A DNA stretch of 64,000 nt from positions 62,001-126,000 of the forward strand of contig JANQLU010000106.1 in assembly GCA_028280445.1 (NCBI GenBank). The letters are read 5' to 3'. Shown piece after piece: positions 9,480 to 19,013 of the stretch. The stretch's first letter is position 1. Each line of letters begins with the position of its first letter. Under the pieces are notes generated by a model. The model was not told where the DNA came from. It searched no databases and was given only the letters and a program-made list of their open reading frames with translations. A program made the position numbers and the translations under genes. This DNA is from Pirellulaceae bacterium (GTDB lineage: Bacteria > Planctomycetota > Planctomycetia > Pirellulales > Pirellulaceae).

Positions 9480-10325
9480 TTGGTGAACAAGGGGTTAGAA
9501 ACTGACACGAGTTCTGCGGCATTCTCCACGGTGAAGACACGATTCGTTCCAGTTGTACCGGCTGTAGATATTTTGACGCAAAAGGATTTCTTTTTTTGCG
9601 AATCCCCAGTCAGTGAAACTAATCTGTCTGACGAAAATGTGACGATGAGGGAAAACACAAGCAAACAAGTTCACGGGACGGACGTTGCTGATAACGGATT
9701 ATCGAAGAGCAAATTTTTAACTGGTACCGCTTTTCCAAATCCGAGGGCACGTCAAATGATTAATGCCGCTCCCCACTACCTGCTGATATCCGAATCGTTT
9801 TCTTCTGACACAACTCGCGAAGGTGGACGCTGGAGATTTGTGTTGGAATCCATTGGTGGAACAGAAAAATTGGTGGTGGCCGATTCGGAACCCAATATAA
9901 ACGGGGAGCGGCTTCAGCTACTGGCGGTCATTCGAGGCCTTGAGGCGCTCGACCAGCCATCTAACGTGACATTATTTACACCGAGCAATTATGTCGTCCG
10001 CGGGATTCGACGCGGGTTGCCATTCTGGCGAGAAAACAATTGGCGTTGGGAACGGTTTGGCCAGATGTCGCCAGTCCACAATGGAGATCTGTGGCAACGA
10101 CTGGATCGAGCTCTCAAATTTCATACTGTTGCTTGTCGCAACCTGTGCATCACCCCTGCACCGGCTCCTCAGCAATCGGACAGTGACGCCCCATCCTATC
10201 AACCTCGTTCCTCCCGTCCTGCCCAGCAAGACCTCCAACCTCGCACAGACCGGTTTTTGTCACTGCGAAACTGGTTTAGAAACTGGACGAAAACTTTGGC
10301 CGTTATCCCGAACATCATTCTGTAA
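9480..10325 (+). CDS. RNase H-fold protein, probably catalytically inactive
   Basis: 281 residues if the weak TTG start at 9480 is used; Met56 (9645) or a later Met are alternatives. Residues ~97-220 align with type I RNase H: YLLISESF for the first strand, NGERLQLLAVIRGLEAL for helix 1, TLFTPSNYVVRGIRRGLPFW for the TDSQYV region, and NGDLWQRLDRAL. The catalytic acids appear lost: Asp in TDGS becomes Glu (SESF), Glu in MEL becomes Gln (LQL), and Asp in TDS becomes Pro (TPS). The final Asp-containing segment is replaced by a Pro/Ser-rich tail. A role in binding RNA/DNA hybrids or protein is possible but unproven. Confidence 0.7.
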   Translation: MVNKGLETDTSSAAFSTVKTRFVPVVPAVDILTQKDFFFCESPVSETNLSDENVTMRENTSKQVHGTDVADNGLSKSKFLTGTAFPNPRARQMINAAPHYLLISESFSSDTTREGGRWRFVLESIGGTEKLVVADSEPNINGERLQLLAVIRGLEALDQPSNVTLFTPSNYVVRGIRRGLPFWRENNWRWERFGQMSPVHNGDLWQRLDRALKFHTVACRNLCITPAPAPQQSDSDAPSYQPRSSRPAQQDLQPRTDRFLSLRNWFRNWTKTLAVIPNIIL

Positions 10326-10437
10326 AAACCATGAACGTGTTACACTCGAACATCTGAATGACCAAGGACGCGTGTAACCGATTTCAGCCAGAGTGATTTC
10401 GGCATGGCAAGGTTTTTTCCAACAAGGAAGTAAAATA

Positions 10438-12420
10438 ATGTATCAACCAGATAATTCTGCAAGTCATCTTGGACTTTCGGTGAATGAAAATCCCATGCCA
10501 ACTTCTTCCACGGACGTAAAACTCAACGACTCGATCTTTTCCAGCTTTGATCTGCATCTATTTGGCGAAGGCACGAATTTTCTCGTCTATGAAAAACTGG
10601 GTGCTCATCGTCGCATATTAAATAATCAAACCGGAATGAATTTTTCGGTTTGGGCTCCCAATGCCAAAGCGGTCTCGCTGGTTGCCGATTTCAATCAATG
10701 GAATCCGGATGTTACGAAACTGCACAGTTTGGGCGATAGTGGAATATGGGAGTTGTTTGTACCCGAACTCGATTTCGGCACGACTTATAAATACGCGATC
10801 GAAACGCCCGATGGCACGGTCATCGAAAAATGCGACCCCTACGGATTTTGGGCCGAGGTTCCACCGCAAACCGCTTCGATCGCTTTTGATTTGGATTATC
10901 AATGGTCGGATGCCGATTGGCTGGAAAATCGAACCAACGCTTCACTGCTGGAACAACCGATTTCGGTTTACGAAGTTCATTTGGGGAGTTGGAAGAAGCG
11001 CGCCGGGAACCACAACGGCTGGCTATCGTATCGTGAGATCGCGCACGAGTTGGTCGAATATGTCAAAGACATGAATTTTACTCATGTCGAATTGATGCCG
11101 GTTTCCGAGCATCCGTTCACGGGCAGTTGGGGATATCAAACCACGGGTTACTTTAGTGCAACTAGTCGTTATGGCAGTCCGCATGATTTGATGTATTTCA
11201 TCAACCATTGCCATGAAAACGGGATTGGTGTGATCGTGGATTGGGTGCCCGCACATTTTCCACGCGATTTGCATGGCCTGGCACAATTCGACGGGACGGC
11301 TTTATACGAACATGCGGATCCGAAACAGGGCGAACATCCCGACTGGGACACTTTGATTTTTAATTACGGGCGAAACGAAGTTCGAAATTTCCTGGTTGCC
11401 AACGCATTGTTCTGGTTCGACAAATATCATGTTGATGGACTGCGCGTCGATGCGGTGGCGTCGATGTTGTACTTGGATTACAGCCGCAAGGAAGGGGATT
11501 GGGTGCCGAATCGCTATGGTGGACGGGAGAACCTGGAAGCGATCGAATTCATGAAACAGTTTAACGAGCAAGTGCATGAACATTATCCAGGCGCATTGAC
11601 GATTGCCGAGGAATCAACAGCTTGGGGCGGTGTTTCACGACCGACTCACAGCGGCGGACTGGGATTCAATATCAAGTGGAACATGGGCTGGATGAACGAT
11701 ACGTTGTCGTACATGAAACACGAACCCGTTCATCGCAAATTCCATCATGACAAACTGACGTTTAGTTTGATTTATGCGTTTACTGAAAATTTCATGCTGC
11801 CGTTTTCTCATGACGAAGTGGTGCATGGCAAACGCTCGATGATCGACAAAATGCCAGGGGACTTGTGGCAAAAATTTGCCAACCTCCGGTTGTTGTACAG
11901 CTATCAATGGACACACCCCGGTAAAAATCTGATGTTCATGGGCAGCGAGATTGGCCAGTGGCACGAATGGAATTGTGATTCCCAGTTGCAGTGGGAATTG
12001 CTCGACCAAGATAACCACGCCGGACTGCGAAAATGTGTTAGTGATTTGAATCACCTGGTGGCAAACCAACCGTCATTGTACGAAGTCGATTTTGTCAGCG
12101 ACGGTTTTCAATGGATTGACTGTCACAATCCCGATGAAAGCGTTTTGGCTTATGTGCGACGGGCCAAAGATCCAGACGACTTTGTCGTCGTCGTCTGCAA
12201 TTTTACACCGGTCGTGCGGCAAGAATACAAGATTGGCGTTCCTGCCGCTGGTCACTACAAAGAGATCTTCAATAGCGACTCGAAATTTTATGGCGGTTCG
12301 AATGTCGGCAACGCTTGGGGAGTCGACGCCGTCAAAGACGACATCCACGATCAGCCGTTTTCAGTCAGCATCGAACTGCCACCGCTGGCGACGGTGATAT
12401 TTCAACATCAGGCTGATTGA
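10438..12420 (+). CDS. glgB: 1,4-alpha-glucan branching enzyme
   Basis: 660-residue GH13 enzyme that introduces alpha-1,6 branches into glycogen. An N-terminal CBM48-type domain (FSVWAPNAKAVSLVADFNQW) precedes the catalytic barrel: HVELMPVSEHPF, DGLRVDAVASM (nucleophile Asp, about residue 335), TIAEEST (acid/base Glu, about 391) and FSHDEVVHGK (Asp, about 459). A C-terminal beta domain ends the protein. The start at 10438 (MYQPDNSAS) has AAGGAAG 8 nt upstream. No other glg gene is nearby. The upstream neighbour in the same direction is the RNase H-like gene, 112 nt away. Confidence 0.97.
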   Translation: MYQPDNSASHLGLSVNENPMPTSSTDVKLNDSIFSSFDLHLFGEGTNFLVYEKLGAHRRILNNQTGMNFSVWAPNAKAVSLVADFNQWNPDVTKLHSLGDSGIWELFVPELDFGTTYKYAIETPDGTVIEKCDPYGFWAEVPPQTASIAFDLDYQWSDADWLENRTNASLLEQPISVYEVHLGSWKKRAGNHNGWLSYREIAHELVEYVKDMNFTHVELMPVSEHPFTGSWGYQTTGYFSATSRYGSPHDLMYFINHCHENGIGVIVDWVPAHFPRDLHGLAQFDGTALYEHADPKQGEHPDWDTLIFNYGRNEVRNFLVANALFWFDKYHVDGLRVDAVASMLYLDYSRKEGDWVPNRYGGRENLEAIEFMKQFNEQVHEHYPGALTIAEESTAWGGVSRPTHSGGLGFNIKWNMGWMNDTLSYMKHEPVHRKFHHDKLTFSLIYAFTENFMLPFSHDEVVHGKRSMIDKMPGDLWQKFANLRLLYSYQWTHPGKNLMFMGSEIGQWHEWNCDSQLQWELLDQDNHAGLRKCVSDLNHLVANQPSLYEVDFVSDGFQWIDCHNPDESVLAYVRRAKDPDDFVVVVCNFTPVVRQEYKIGVPAAGHYKEIFNSDSKFYGGSNVGNAWGVDAVKDDIHDQPFSVSIELPPLATVIFQHQAD

Positions 12421-12456
12421 TTAACGTAAGATTTGATGAAGGTGAAAGCCGTTTTT

Positions 12457-12528
12457 TAGACAGGATTTACAGGATGAACAGGATGTTTTTTGATGATCTT
12501 ATCCTGTTCATCCTGTAAATCCTGTCTA
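12457..12528. repeat. Inverted repeat, family D, copy 1
   Basis: Perfect 28-nt arms at 12457-12484 and 12501-12528, built from CAGGAT units every 9 nt (CAGGATTTACAGGATGAA...). It lies between the convergent glgB and xylA genes, so it could act as a bidirectional terminator. A degenerate copy is nested in a type A repeat at 30312. Confidence 0.9.
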
Positions 12529-12566
12529 CATCAAGAACACAGTTCTGGAATTCGCGGCGAACAAAT

Positions 12567-13877
12567 TTAGAGATACCGATTGAAAATGTTTTCCAGCATC
12601 TCTTGACGTCCGCTGATGTTTGCTGCGGCGTCGCCTTGTTCGAGCATCATTTTTTCGAGCGTTTCGAAATTGTGTTTGCCGGATTCGATGTCGACACCCA
12701 GTCCGGTGTCCCAGTTGGCGTAGCGGGTTTTGACAAAATCTTCGATGGCTCCGTCGGCGCGAATAGCGGCGGCGATTTTGAGGCCGCGGGCGAATGCGTC
12801 CATGCTGCCAATGTGGGAGTGGAACAAGTCGACCGGGTCAATGCTCTCGCGACGCACTTTGGCATCGAAATTAACGCCGCCTGAGCCAAGTCCACCGTAT
12901 TTCAAAATGATCAACATGGTTTGAGCGGTCAGATAGTAATCGGTGGCGAATTGATCGGTGTCCCAGCCAAGTAACGTGTCGCCGGTGTTGGCATCGATCG
13001 ACCCCAGGCAACCTTGCGCGCCCGCATAGTCCAACTCGTGCATCATGGTGTGGCCAGCCAACGTCGCGTGGTTGGTTTCGATGTTCAGTTTAAAGTGATC
13101 CATCAAACCGTAAGCTCGCAGAAAATTGATGCAGGCAGCGGCGTCGCTGTCGTACTGGTGTTTGGTCGGTTCTTTGGGTTTGGGTTCAATCAAAAACTGA
13201 CCGGTGAAGCCGATTTGTTTGGCAAAATCGACGGCCATGTTCAGGAACCGGCCCATGTTGTCCATTTCCCGTTTGATGTCGGTGTTGTACAGATTCTGAT
13301 AACCTTCGCGACCACCCCAAAACACGTAGTTGACTCCACCGAGACGTTGCGTGGTTTCAATCGCCTTTTTGACTTGGCTGGCGGCATACGCAAACACTTC
13401 GGCATTGGGGCTGGTCGCGGCTCCGTGCATGAACCGCGGATTGCTGAACAGGTTGGCCGTTCCCCACAACAGTTGGATTCCCGTGCGTTGCATTTCCTGC
13501 TCGATGACTTCGACGACAGCGTCGAGATTGGCGTGGGATTCGGCGAGGTCGGAGCCTTCGGGTGCAACGTCACGATCGTGGAAAGCAAAATACGGGACGC
13601 CTAATTTTTCCATGAACTCGAACGCGACGGCGACTCGTTTTTTTGCATTGTCCAGTGATTCCGAACCGTCGTCCCAGGGGCGATTCAAAGTCGGCATGCC
13701 GAACGGGTCGGCGCCGTTTCCACGGAAAGTGTGCCAGTAGACGACGCTAAAACGAAGATGATCGCGCATCGATCTGCCTTCGACGATTTCATTTTCGTCG
13801 TAGTAGCGAAACGCCAAAGGGTTTCGGCTGTCAGGACCTTCGAACGAAATTTTCTCGATATCGGGGAAAGCGCTCAT
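12567..13877 (-). CDS. xylA: Xylose isomerase
   Basis: 436 residues, the normal length of class II xylose isomerases, which convert D-xylose to D-xylulose (and glucose to fructose) with two divalent metals. Visible landmarks are [15 protein letters not shown], the catalytic-His segment [13 protein letters not shown] (about residues 96-108), WGGREGYQ, the metal-binding [16 protein letters not shown] (about 229-244), [12 protein letters not shown] and SIDANTGD. No xylulokinase is adjacent. The same-strand upstream neighbour is a short-chain dehydrogenase 79 nt away, so they may be co-transcribed. It is convergent with glgB across repeat D. Confidence 0.97.
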   Translation of the reverse strand: MSAFPDIEKISFEGPDSRNPLAFRYYDENEIVEGRSMRDHLRFSVVYWHTFRGNGADPFGMPTLNRPWDDGSESLDNAKKRVAVAFEFMEKLGVPYFAFHDRDVAPEGSDLAESHANLDAVVEVIEQEMQRTGIQLLWGTANLFSNPRFMHGAATSPNAEVFAYAASQVKKAIETTQRLGGVNYVFWGGREGYQNLYNTDIKREMDNMGRFLNMAVDFAKQIGFTGQFLIEPKPKEPTKHQYDSDAAACINFLRAYGLMDHFKLNIETNHATLAGHTMMHELDYAGAQGCLGSIDANTGDTLLGWDTDQFATDYYLTAQTMLIILKYGGLGSGGVNFDAKVRRESIDPVDLFHSHIGSMDAFARGLKIAAAIRADGAIEDFVKTRYANWDTGLGVDIESGKHNFETLEKMMLEQGDAAANISGRQEMLENIFNRYL

Positions 13878-13956
13878 CGTTATTCTCTGTTTTCAAAGGG
13901 TTGTTGAGAGAGAGATTTTTGCAGGTGTTGCGGTGGATCGACAAGGGTTGGCTGGT

Positions 13957-14769
13957 TTATTTTTTTTTGCGATTTAACCGTGTGAGAAGCCAATCGCCGA
14001 GGCTGGGGGATAGCGTGCCCAGTACCAACATTAATCTTGTCTTACGGGGAATCAGAAGCTCGATTTTTCGTTTGCGACAGCCACGCGTGATTTTGGCAGC
14101 GAGCTTCAACGGGTCGATGCCCGAAAAAGAAACACCGGCACCCGGTTTTCGGGCTTCATCAGGCAGGTTTTCAGATTGTTCATCATATCGTTGACCGGAA
14201 TCGTCGCGTTTAATAGGACCGGGACAGACGAACATGACATGGACGTTGCTGGGCGTTTCGACACGCAGTTGATGGTTAAACCCGCCCAAGGCGAATTTGC
14301 TGGTCGTGTAGGGACCGACCAGTGGCCAAGCGGATTTGGCGGACAGGCTGCCAATGTTAACAATGTGTCCCGATGACGCGGTCAGATGTTTCAGGGCTGG
14401 CAACGAACAATTGACGGCGCTCATAAAATTGATTTCCATCAATTCACGGTATTGTTCGGGTGTTGTTTCCGACAGCCTGGTGCGAATCGATTTGCCAACG
14501 TTGTTGACCAGCACATCCAGTTTTCCATGTCGCTCGACGACTTCGTTGATCATGTTTTTGGCGGCTTTTGCGTCGGTGACGTCGGCGACGATGTAATCAG
14601 CGGTTAGATCGTTTTTGGCGAACAGGTTTTGGGCGTATTTGAGTTGTTGTCGGTCACGGGCAACCAAAACGGCCGTGGCACCTTCGAGCGCGAATCGCAT
14701 GGCAATGGCAAACCCGAGACCGGCTGATCCGCCGGTGACAACAACGATTTTGTTTTCCCAATGTTTCAT
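13957..14769 (-). CDS. Short-chain dehydrogenase/reductase (SDR)
   Basis: 270 residues with the classical SDR pattern: cofactor loop TGGSAGLG (residues 12-19), acidic end of strand 4 (VADVTDA), NNVG, the catalytic Ser in IVNIGSLS (about 143) and YTTSK (Tyr about 156, Lys 160). The segment VARDRQQ after strand 2 suggests NADP(H) preference, by inference. The C-terminal region is basic with a hydrophobic stretch (LLIPRKTRLMLVLGTLSP) as in DltE/YqjQ-like SDRs, and may contact membrane. The substrate is unknown. It sits just upstream of xylA on the same strand. Confidence 0.9.
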   Translation of the reverse strand: MKHWENKIVVVTGGSAGLGFAIAMRFALEGATAVLVARDRQQLKYAQNLFAKNDLTADYIVADVTDAKAAKNMINEVVERHGKLDVLVNNVGKSIRTRLSETTPEQYRELMEINFMSAVNCSLPALKHLTASSGHIVNIGSLSAKSAWPLVGPYTTSKFALGGFNHQLRVETPSNVHVMFVCPGPIKRDDSGQRYDEQSENLPDEARKPGAGVSFSGIDPLKLAAKITRGCRKRKIELLIPRKTRLMLVLGTLSPSLGDWLLTRLNRKKK

Positions 14770-15131
14770 GTTTTGTGATGTTATTTGTTTCGCATAGCGC
14801 GTGAGTGAATCACGAGCTTCCGGAATTTCATGGCATTGCGGGCAAACAGTTACGATCGAAGGCGAGGGTTCAATGCATCTCGCATCGATATTCGATCATC
14901 GAGTTTGTTCATTTGCGATTAAAACGGCCACGCGCAAGCAAACCATGCTATCGAAATCGCGCGGTGAGGTGGAGTGCTAGCTGAACCGTTGGGCTATTTT
15001 GGGCCAAAAATGGGGATAAAAAACGGGGTTTTCCAGAATGTTTTCAAGTTTGCGGGTTTGGGTGTCGATGCCGATTTTAGAGATCAGGGGGAAAGGTCAA
15101 AGTTTACGGATTAAGTAGAACGGTTTGAATC
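14770..15131. other. Intergenic region between divergent genes
   Basis: About 360 nt between the SDR gene (minus) and the small lipoprotein gene (plus). It must carry promoters for both, but no repeat, RNA gene or convincing promoter box was seen. Confidence 0.4.
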
Positions 15132-15578
15132 ATGAAAGCTCGTCAATCAATTTCTTACCTCGTCCTCTTCGGCGTGATGGTGGTCGCAACGACCGGCTGT
15201 AAAAGTTTTGTTCGCAAGCCGGTTCAAAAAGAGCTGCCTCCGGGAACTCCCCAATACCTGCTGAGCATGAAAGGCGAAGGTTGGGGAACGGGCGTTGATG
15301 TTCGTGGCGAGTACAAACAAGACATGCGGATCGACGATGTTTTGGAAGAGCACGATTTGAAGCGAAAATTCAAAAACATGGATATCCAAATTATTCGCCG
15401 CGTTCCCGAGTCAGGGCAATTCGTCAAAATGCCGGTGATCTACAAAGCGGCGGATCGAGCGGTTAAGCCGGAACAGGACTACGCGATTCATCCCAACGAT
15501 CAAATCATTGTCAAACAAGTGATCAATACGATGTTGGATCGGTTCATTGATCAAATTGCTCCAAATACACCGCGGTAA
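15132..15578 (+). CDS. Small lipoprotein, possible SLBB/polysaccharide-export-like fold
   Basis: 148 residues with a lipoprotein signal: basic MKARQ, hydrophobic core, and lipobox VVATTGC with Cys23. The mature part contains IDDVLEEHDLKRKFKNMDIQIIRR and PEQDYAIHPNDQIIVKQ, which resembles SLBB domains of polysaccharide export proteins, where a parameter is bound near PGD. That similarity is by eye only. It is monocistronic, with the G/B repeat and rnpB downstream. It could work with the Wzz/kinase protein encoded at 19376, but mutS and rnpB lie between. Confidence 0.6.
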   Translation: MKARQSISYLVLFGVMVVATTGCKSFVRKPVQKELPPGTPQYLLSMKGEGWGTGVDVRGEYKQDMRIDDVLEEHDLKRKFKNMDIQIIRRVPESGQFVKMPVIYKAADRAVKPEQDYAIHPNDQIIVKQVINTMLDRFIDQIAPNTPR

Positions 15579-15596
15579 TGGTTGGAGTGCGTTAAC

Positions 15597-15779
15597 GGGA
15601 GGGTGAGGCTCCTGCCGAACCAAAATGGTATGGTGGGAATGTTGACCTCTCGAATTGAATGATGCGGCGGGCGCTTGAATGTGTGAGCGGCAAGGCGCTA
15701 GCCGCCGGTACGAAGCGCTAACAAACCGGCGGCTAGCGCCTTGCCGCTCACGGTGGCTCGGCAGGAGCCTCGCCCTCCC
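15597..15779. repeat. Inverted repeat, family G, interrupted by a family B element
   Basis: Outer arms 15597-15621 (GGGAGGGTGAGGCTCCTGCC...) and 15755-15779 are complementary with two mismatches over 25 nt. The entire second family B palindrome (15683-15751) lies between them, so one repeat is nested in the other. Confidence 0.85.
15683..15751. repeat. Inverted repeat, family B, copy 2 (nested)
   Basis: Perfect 27-nt arms (15683-15709 and 15725-15751), identical to the arms at 38-103 but with a different spacer (15 nt versus 12). It lies inside the family G palindrome just upstream of rnpB. Confidence 0.9.
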
Positions 15780-15860
15780 GAAAGGCCATCGTACTATGGC
15801 CAACCACTGAACTTTTTTGATCACTATGCGTCTTTGATTCTGACTGCGACAATAGAGATT

Positions 15861-16245
15861 GAGTTGGTCAGACGATCGCCGGTACACATCAGTGTACGGG
15901 AGGAAAGTCCGGGCTCCGCAGGACGAGGTGGTCGGTAACGCCGACCGGTTGTGAGATCAGGGATAGTGCCACAGAGAATAGACCGCCGAACGGTCGGCTT
16001 TTTTGCCGATGCGTGGTAAGGGTGAAACGGTAGGGTAAGAGCCTACCAGCACTCAAGGTGACTTGGGTGGCTAGGTAAACCCCACCTGGAGCAAGGCCAA
16101 GTATGAAAGGAATCTGCCGCCTCGATGCGGCAGTGCGCGGCGGTCCGTTGCGTTCGTACTTTCGGGTAGGCTGCTTGAGATGGCAAGCAATTGTTGTCCT
16201 AGATAAATGATCGTCCGCGACAAAACCCGGCTTATCGACCAACTC
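15861..16245 (+). ncRNA. rnpB: RNase P RNA, bacterial class A
   Basis: The catalytic RNA that removes 5' leaders from pre-tRNA. The ends were set by the P1 helix: GAGTTGGTC at 15861 pairs with GACCAACTC ending at 16245. The universally conserved blocks are in order: GAGGAAAGTCCGGGCTCC (from 15900), CCACAGAGA around 15970, GTAGGGTAAGAGCCTACCAG near 16030, the CACCTGGAGCAAGGCCAAG region near 16083, the GGGTAGGCTGCTTGAG segment (loop that contacts the tRNA CCA end) near 16164, and GATAAATGATCGTCC near 16201. The length of about 385 nt is normal. Repeats flank it on both sides (G/B before, F after). Confidence 0.96.
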
Positions 16246-16277
16246 AATTTTTGTTGTCAGTGTCAGAACGGCTTTTT

Positions 16278-16379
16278 GGGGTGGCACTGGCTCTGCATCG
16301 TCAACTGGTGTGTTTGTTCAAATGATGCACGTAACGAACATTTTTCGGCCAAAACACTGGCAAAGCCAGTGGCACCCAG
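16278..16379. repeat. Inverted repeat, family F, copy 1
   Basis: Left arm GGGGTGGCACTGGCTCTG (from 16278) is degenerate; the right arm CACTGGCAAAGCCAGTGGCA (from 16355) is intact and itself a small hairpin. It lies between rnpB and the convergent mutS. Confidence 0.75.
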
Positions 16380-16418
16380 ACCGTTACACGAACCACTCGT
16401 CGGCGCTTCGTGCTTGTA

Positions 16419-19013
16419 TTACGAATCCAATTCCTGTTTCCACTGCCCCAGCATTTGAAGGGCGTCGATCGGTGTGACTTGATCGGGGTCGATGCTTTTG
16501 ATTTTTTCGATCAACGGATGGTCGACCATTTCAAACAGCGTCATTTGGACACTTCCTTTTTGACCACCACCGGATGTTTCGAGATTGATTTGCGGCGAGT
16601 CATTTTCTGATTCCAGTTTTCGCAGAATCGATTCGGCGCGTTGGTTGACCCAATTGGGGACGCCAGCCAATTTGGCGACATGAATTCCGTAACTCTTGTC
16701 GGCGCTGCCGGGCACGATTTGATGCAGAAAGACAATTTCGTCTTTCCACTCTTTGACGGCAACATTGAAATTCCGAACATACTGCATCGATTTTTCGAGC
16801 GCGGTCAATTCGTGATAGTGCGTTGCGAACAGGGTGCGGCAACCGATTTGGTCGTGCAAGTATTCGACGATGGCCCAAGCCAGCGAGACACCATCATAGG
16901 TACTGGTGCCGCGTCCGATTTCATCCAAAATCACCAGGCTTTTGTCAGTCGCCGTGTTGAGGATCCGCGCGGTCTCGCTCATTTCCACCATAAACGTACT
17001 TTGGCCGCGGCTCAGTTCGTCACTGGCGCCAATGCGTGCAAAGATTTGGTCAGCGATGCCAATGGTCGCTTGATCGGCCGGAACAAAACTGCCAACCTGG
17101 GCCAAAATGGAAATCAACGCGACTTGGCGAATATAAGTACTTTTACCAGCCATATTCGGACCAGTAATCAAATGCATCAAACCTTCTTCACCGTCGAGAC
17201 TGGTGTTATTTGGAACAAACGTTCCCTGCGGTTCGGTAACGTCCAAAACCGGATGCCGCCCATTTTGGATACGGGTTTCGACATTGGTCGTCACTACCGG
17301 CCGGCAATAATTTTGCATCGCCGCCAGTTCAGCGAGTGCTGAAAGGACATCGAGAGTTGCCAGGATTTCAGCGTTTGACTTCAATTGTTCGATGTAACCG
17401 CGGGTAAACTCGCGCAGGGCATTGAACAAACTGAGTTCCAATTCGACCGATTTTTCATCCGCCTCCAACACTTTCTCTTCGTACTCTTTGAGTTTTGGCG
17501 TGATGAAACGTTCGGCGTTTTTGAGGGTTTGTTTTCGAATAAAATCCTCGGGCACTTTGTCACGATGGGTATGAGTGACTTCGAGGTAATAACCAAACAC
17601 TTTGTTGAATCCGACTTTCAGGCTGGGGATTCCCGTTTCCTCGACGATTTCAGCTTGGTACTTGGCGATCCACTGTTTTCCACCAGCGGCAAGCTGTCGG
17701 TACTCGTCGAGCTGCCCGTTGAATCCAGCGCGGATGAAATTTCCGTCTTTGGTATGCGGGGGGCTTTCGTCGATCAGTGCGGACTCGATTTCAGTTTGCA
17801 GTTCGCCACACAAATCGAGTTCGATCTCCAGTTGCTGCAGCAGCTTGGATTGGCGGCCGGTTAACTGCTGTTTGATCTTTGGCAGCTGGCCCAGTGTTTG
17901 ACCCACACAATAGATATCTCGTGGCGAAGCGCGTCCGGTCGTGACCTTGGAAAGTAATCGTTGCAGATCGTAGACGTTTTTCAAGAACTCTCGCGTGTCT
18001 TTACGCAACGTGGGGTTATCCTTGAATTCCTGGACAGCATCCAGTCGGCGATTGATGTGGTCGGGATCTTTCAACGGGTTGGTCAACCAGGCAGCAAGTT
18101 TTCTGGCGCCCATTGACGTGGTTGTCCGATCGACAACCGCCAACAACGAGCCTTCGCGAGACTGAGATCGGGTGGTTTGAGTTATTTCCAAGCTGCGCCA
18201 TGACGCTTGATCGATTTCAAGAAAAGCACCGGGTTGGTGGCGGACCAATCGGTCGACATGATCCAGATTTGTTTTCTGTGTCTCTTTGAGGTATTCGAGA
18301 ATGGCGCCTGCCGATTGAATGGCGAGTTGATCGGCATCGGTGAAACCGAATCCATCGAGGATTTTTGTATTGAAATGCTGACATAGGCTTTGTCGCGACG
18401 CTTCGAAAGCGAATGACCAGGCGGGACGCGTTGTCACCAAAGTCGCTTCGGAGACAATCTCGTTCGGCAAATTCTGTCCGTCGCCCAGCAGCAATTCCTT
18501 GGGCGCAAGTTTGGCGAATAAATCCGCAATGGTTTTCCGAGGGCCTTGCGTGGCTTGAAAGATACCAGTGGAAAGCTCCAGCCACGCGAGCCCTATCAGA
18601 TCCGGTGTTTTCTTATCGGTCGATTGGATCATGGCTGCCAGAAAGCTTGCCGAATTGGGGTCCAGGAGCGATTGATCGGTGATCGTTCCCGGAGTGACCA
18701 CACGGGTAACTTCGCGTTTGACCAGACCTTTAGCGGTTTTGGGGTCTTCGACCTGTTCGCAGACAGCGACACGATGGCCGCCAGAAATCAATTTTCCGAG
18801 GTAACCGTCCAATTGGTGATGGGGAAACCCGGCCATCGGCACCGGATTGGTTTTCTTGTCGCGACTGGTCAGGGTCAGCCCGAGCTCTTTGGCCGCGATT
18901 TTGGCGTCTTCGTGAAAAAGTTCATAAAAATCGCCCATGCGGAATAGCAGCAGGGCGTCCCCACATGCCAGTTTGGCTTGCTCGTATTGTTTCATCATTG
19001 GTGAAAGAGTCAT
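16419..19013 (-). CDS. mutS: DNA mismatch repair protein MutS
   Basis: 864 residues, full length for MutS1. The mismatch-reading Phe-X-Glu motif is in GDFYELF (residues 27-33). The middle holds connector, lever and clamp domains. The ATPase has GPNMAGKST (Walker A, about residue 619), SLVILDEIGRGTSTYDG (Walker B/signature) and FATHYHELT. It recognises mismatches and recruits MutL, which is not in this window. The start at 19013 (MTLSPMMKQYEQAK) matches the usual family start; a Met 21 nt further upstream is possible. It is transcribed alone toward rnpB. Confidence 0.97.
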   Translation of the reverse strand: MTLSPMMKQYEQAKLACGDALLLFRMGDFYELFHEDAKIAAKELGLTLTSRDKKTNPVPMAGFPHHQLDGYLGKLISGGHRVAVCEQVEDPKTAKGLVKREVTRVVTPGTITDQSLLDPNSASFLAAMIQSTDKKTPDLIGLAWLELSTGIFQATQGPRKTIADLFAKLAPKELLLGDGQNLPNEIVSEATLVTTRPAWSFAFEASRQSLCQHFNTKILDGFGFTDADQLAIQSAGAILEYLKETQKTNLDHVDRLVRHQPGAFLEIDQASWRSLEITQTTRSQSREGSLLAVVDRTTTSMGARKLAAWLTNPLKDPDHINRRLDAVQEFKDNPTLRKDTREFLKNVYDLQRLLSKVTTGRASPRDIYCVGQTLGQLPKIKQQLTGRQSKLLQQLEIELDLCGELQTEIESALIDESPPHTKDGNFIRAGFNGQLDEYRQLAAGGKQWIAKYQAEIVEETGIPSLKVGFNKVFGYYLEVTHTHRDKVPEDFIRKQTLKNAERFITPKLKEYEEKVLEADEKSVELELSLFNALREFTRGYIEQLKSNAEILATLDVLSALAELAAMQNYCRPVVTTNVETRIQNGRHPVLDVTEPQGTFVPNNTSLDGEEGLMHLITGPNMAGKSTYIRQVALISILAQVGSFVPADQATIGIADQIFARIGASDELSRGQSTFMVEMSETARILNTATDKSLVILDEIGRGTSTYDGVSLAWAIVEYLHDQIGCRTLFATHYHELTALEKSMQYVRNFNVAVKEWKDEIVFLHQIVPGSADKSYGIHVAKLAGVPNWVNQRAESILRKLESENDSPQINLETSGGGQKGSVQMTLFEMVDHPLIEKIKSIDPDQVTPIDALQMLGQWKQELDS

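Noticed and set aside
12457-12528. CRISPR-like array because of the repeated CAGGAT units
   Set aside because: Units are inside two inverted arms, with no 20-40-nt unique spacers and no cas genes.
15889-16287. Protein-coding ORF over the rnpB region
   Set aside because: The DNA folds as RNase P RNA with all conserved blocks; the antisense ORF has no domain.
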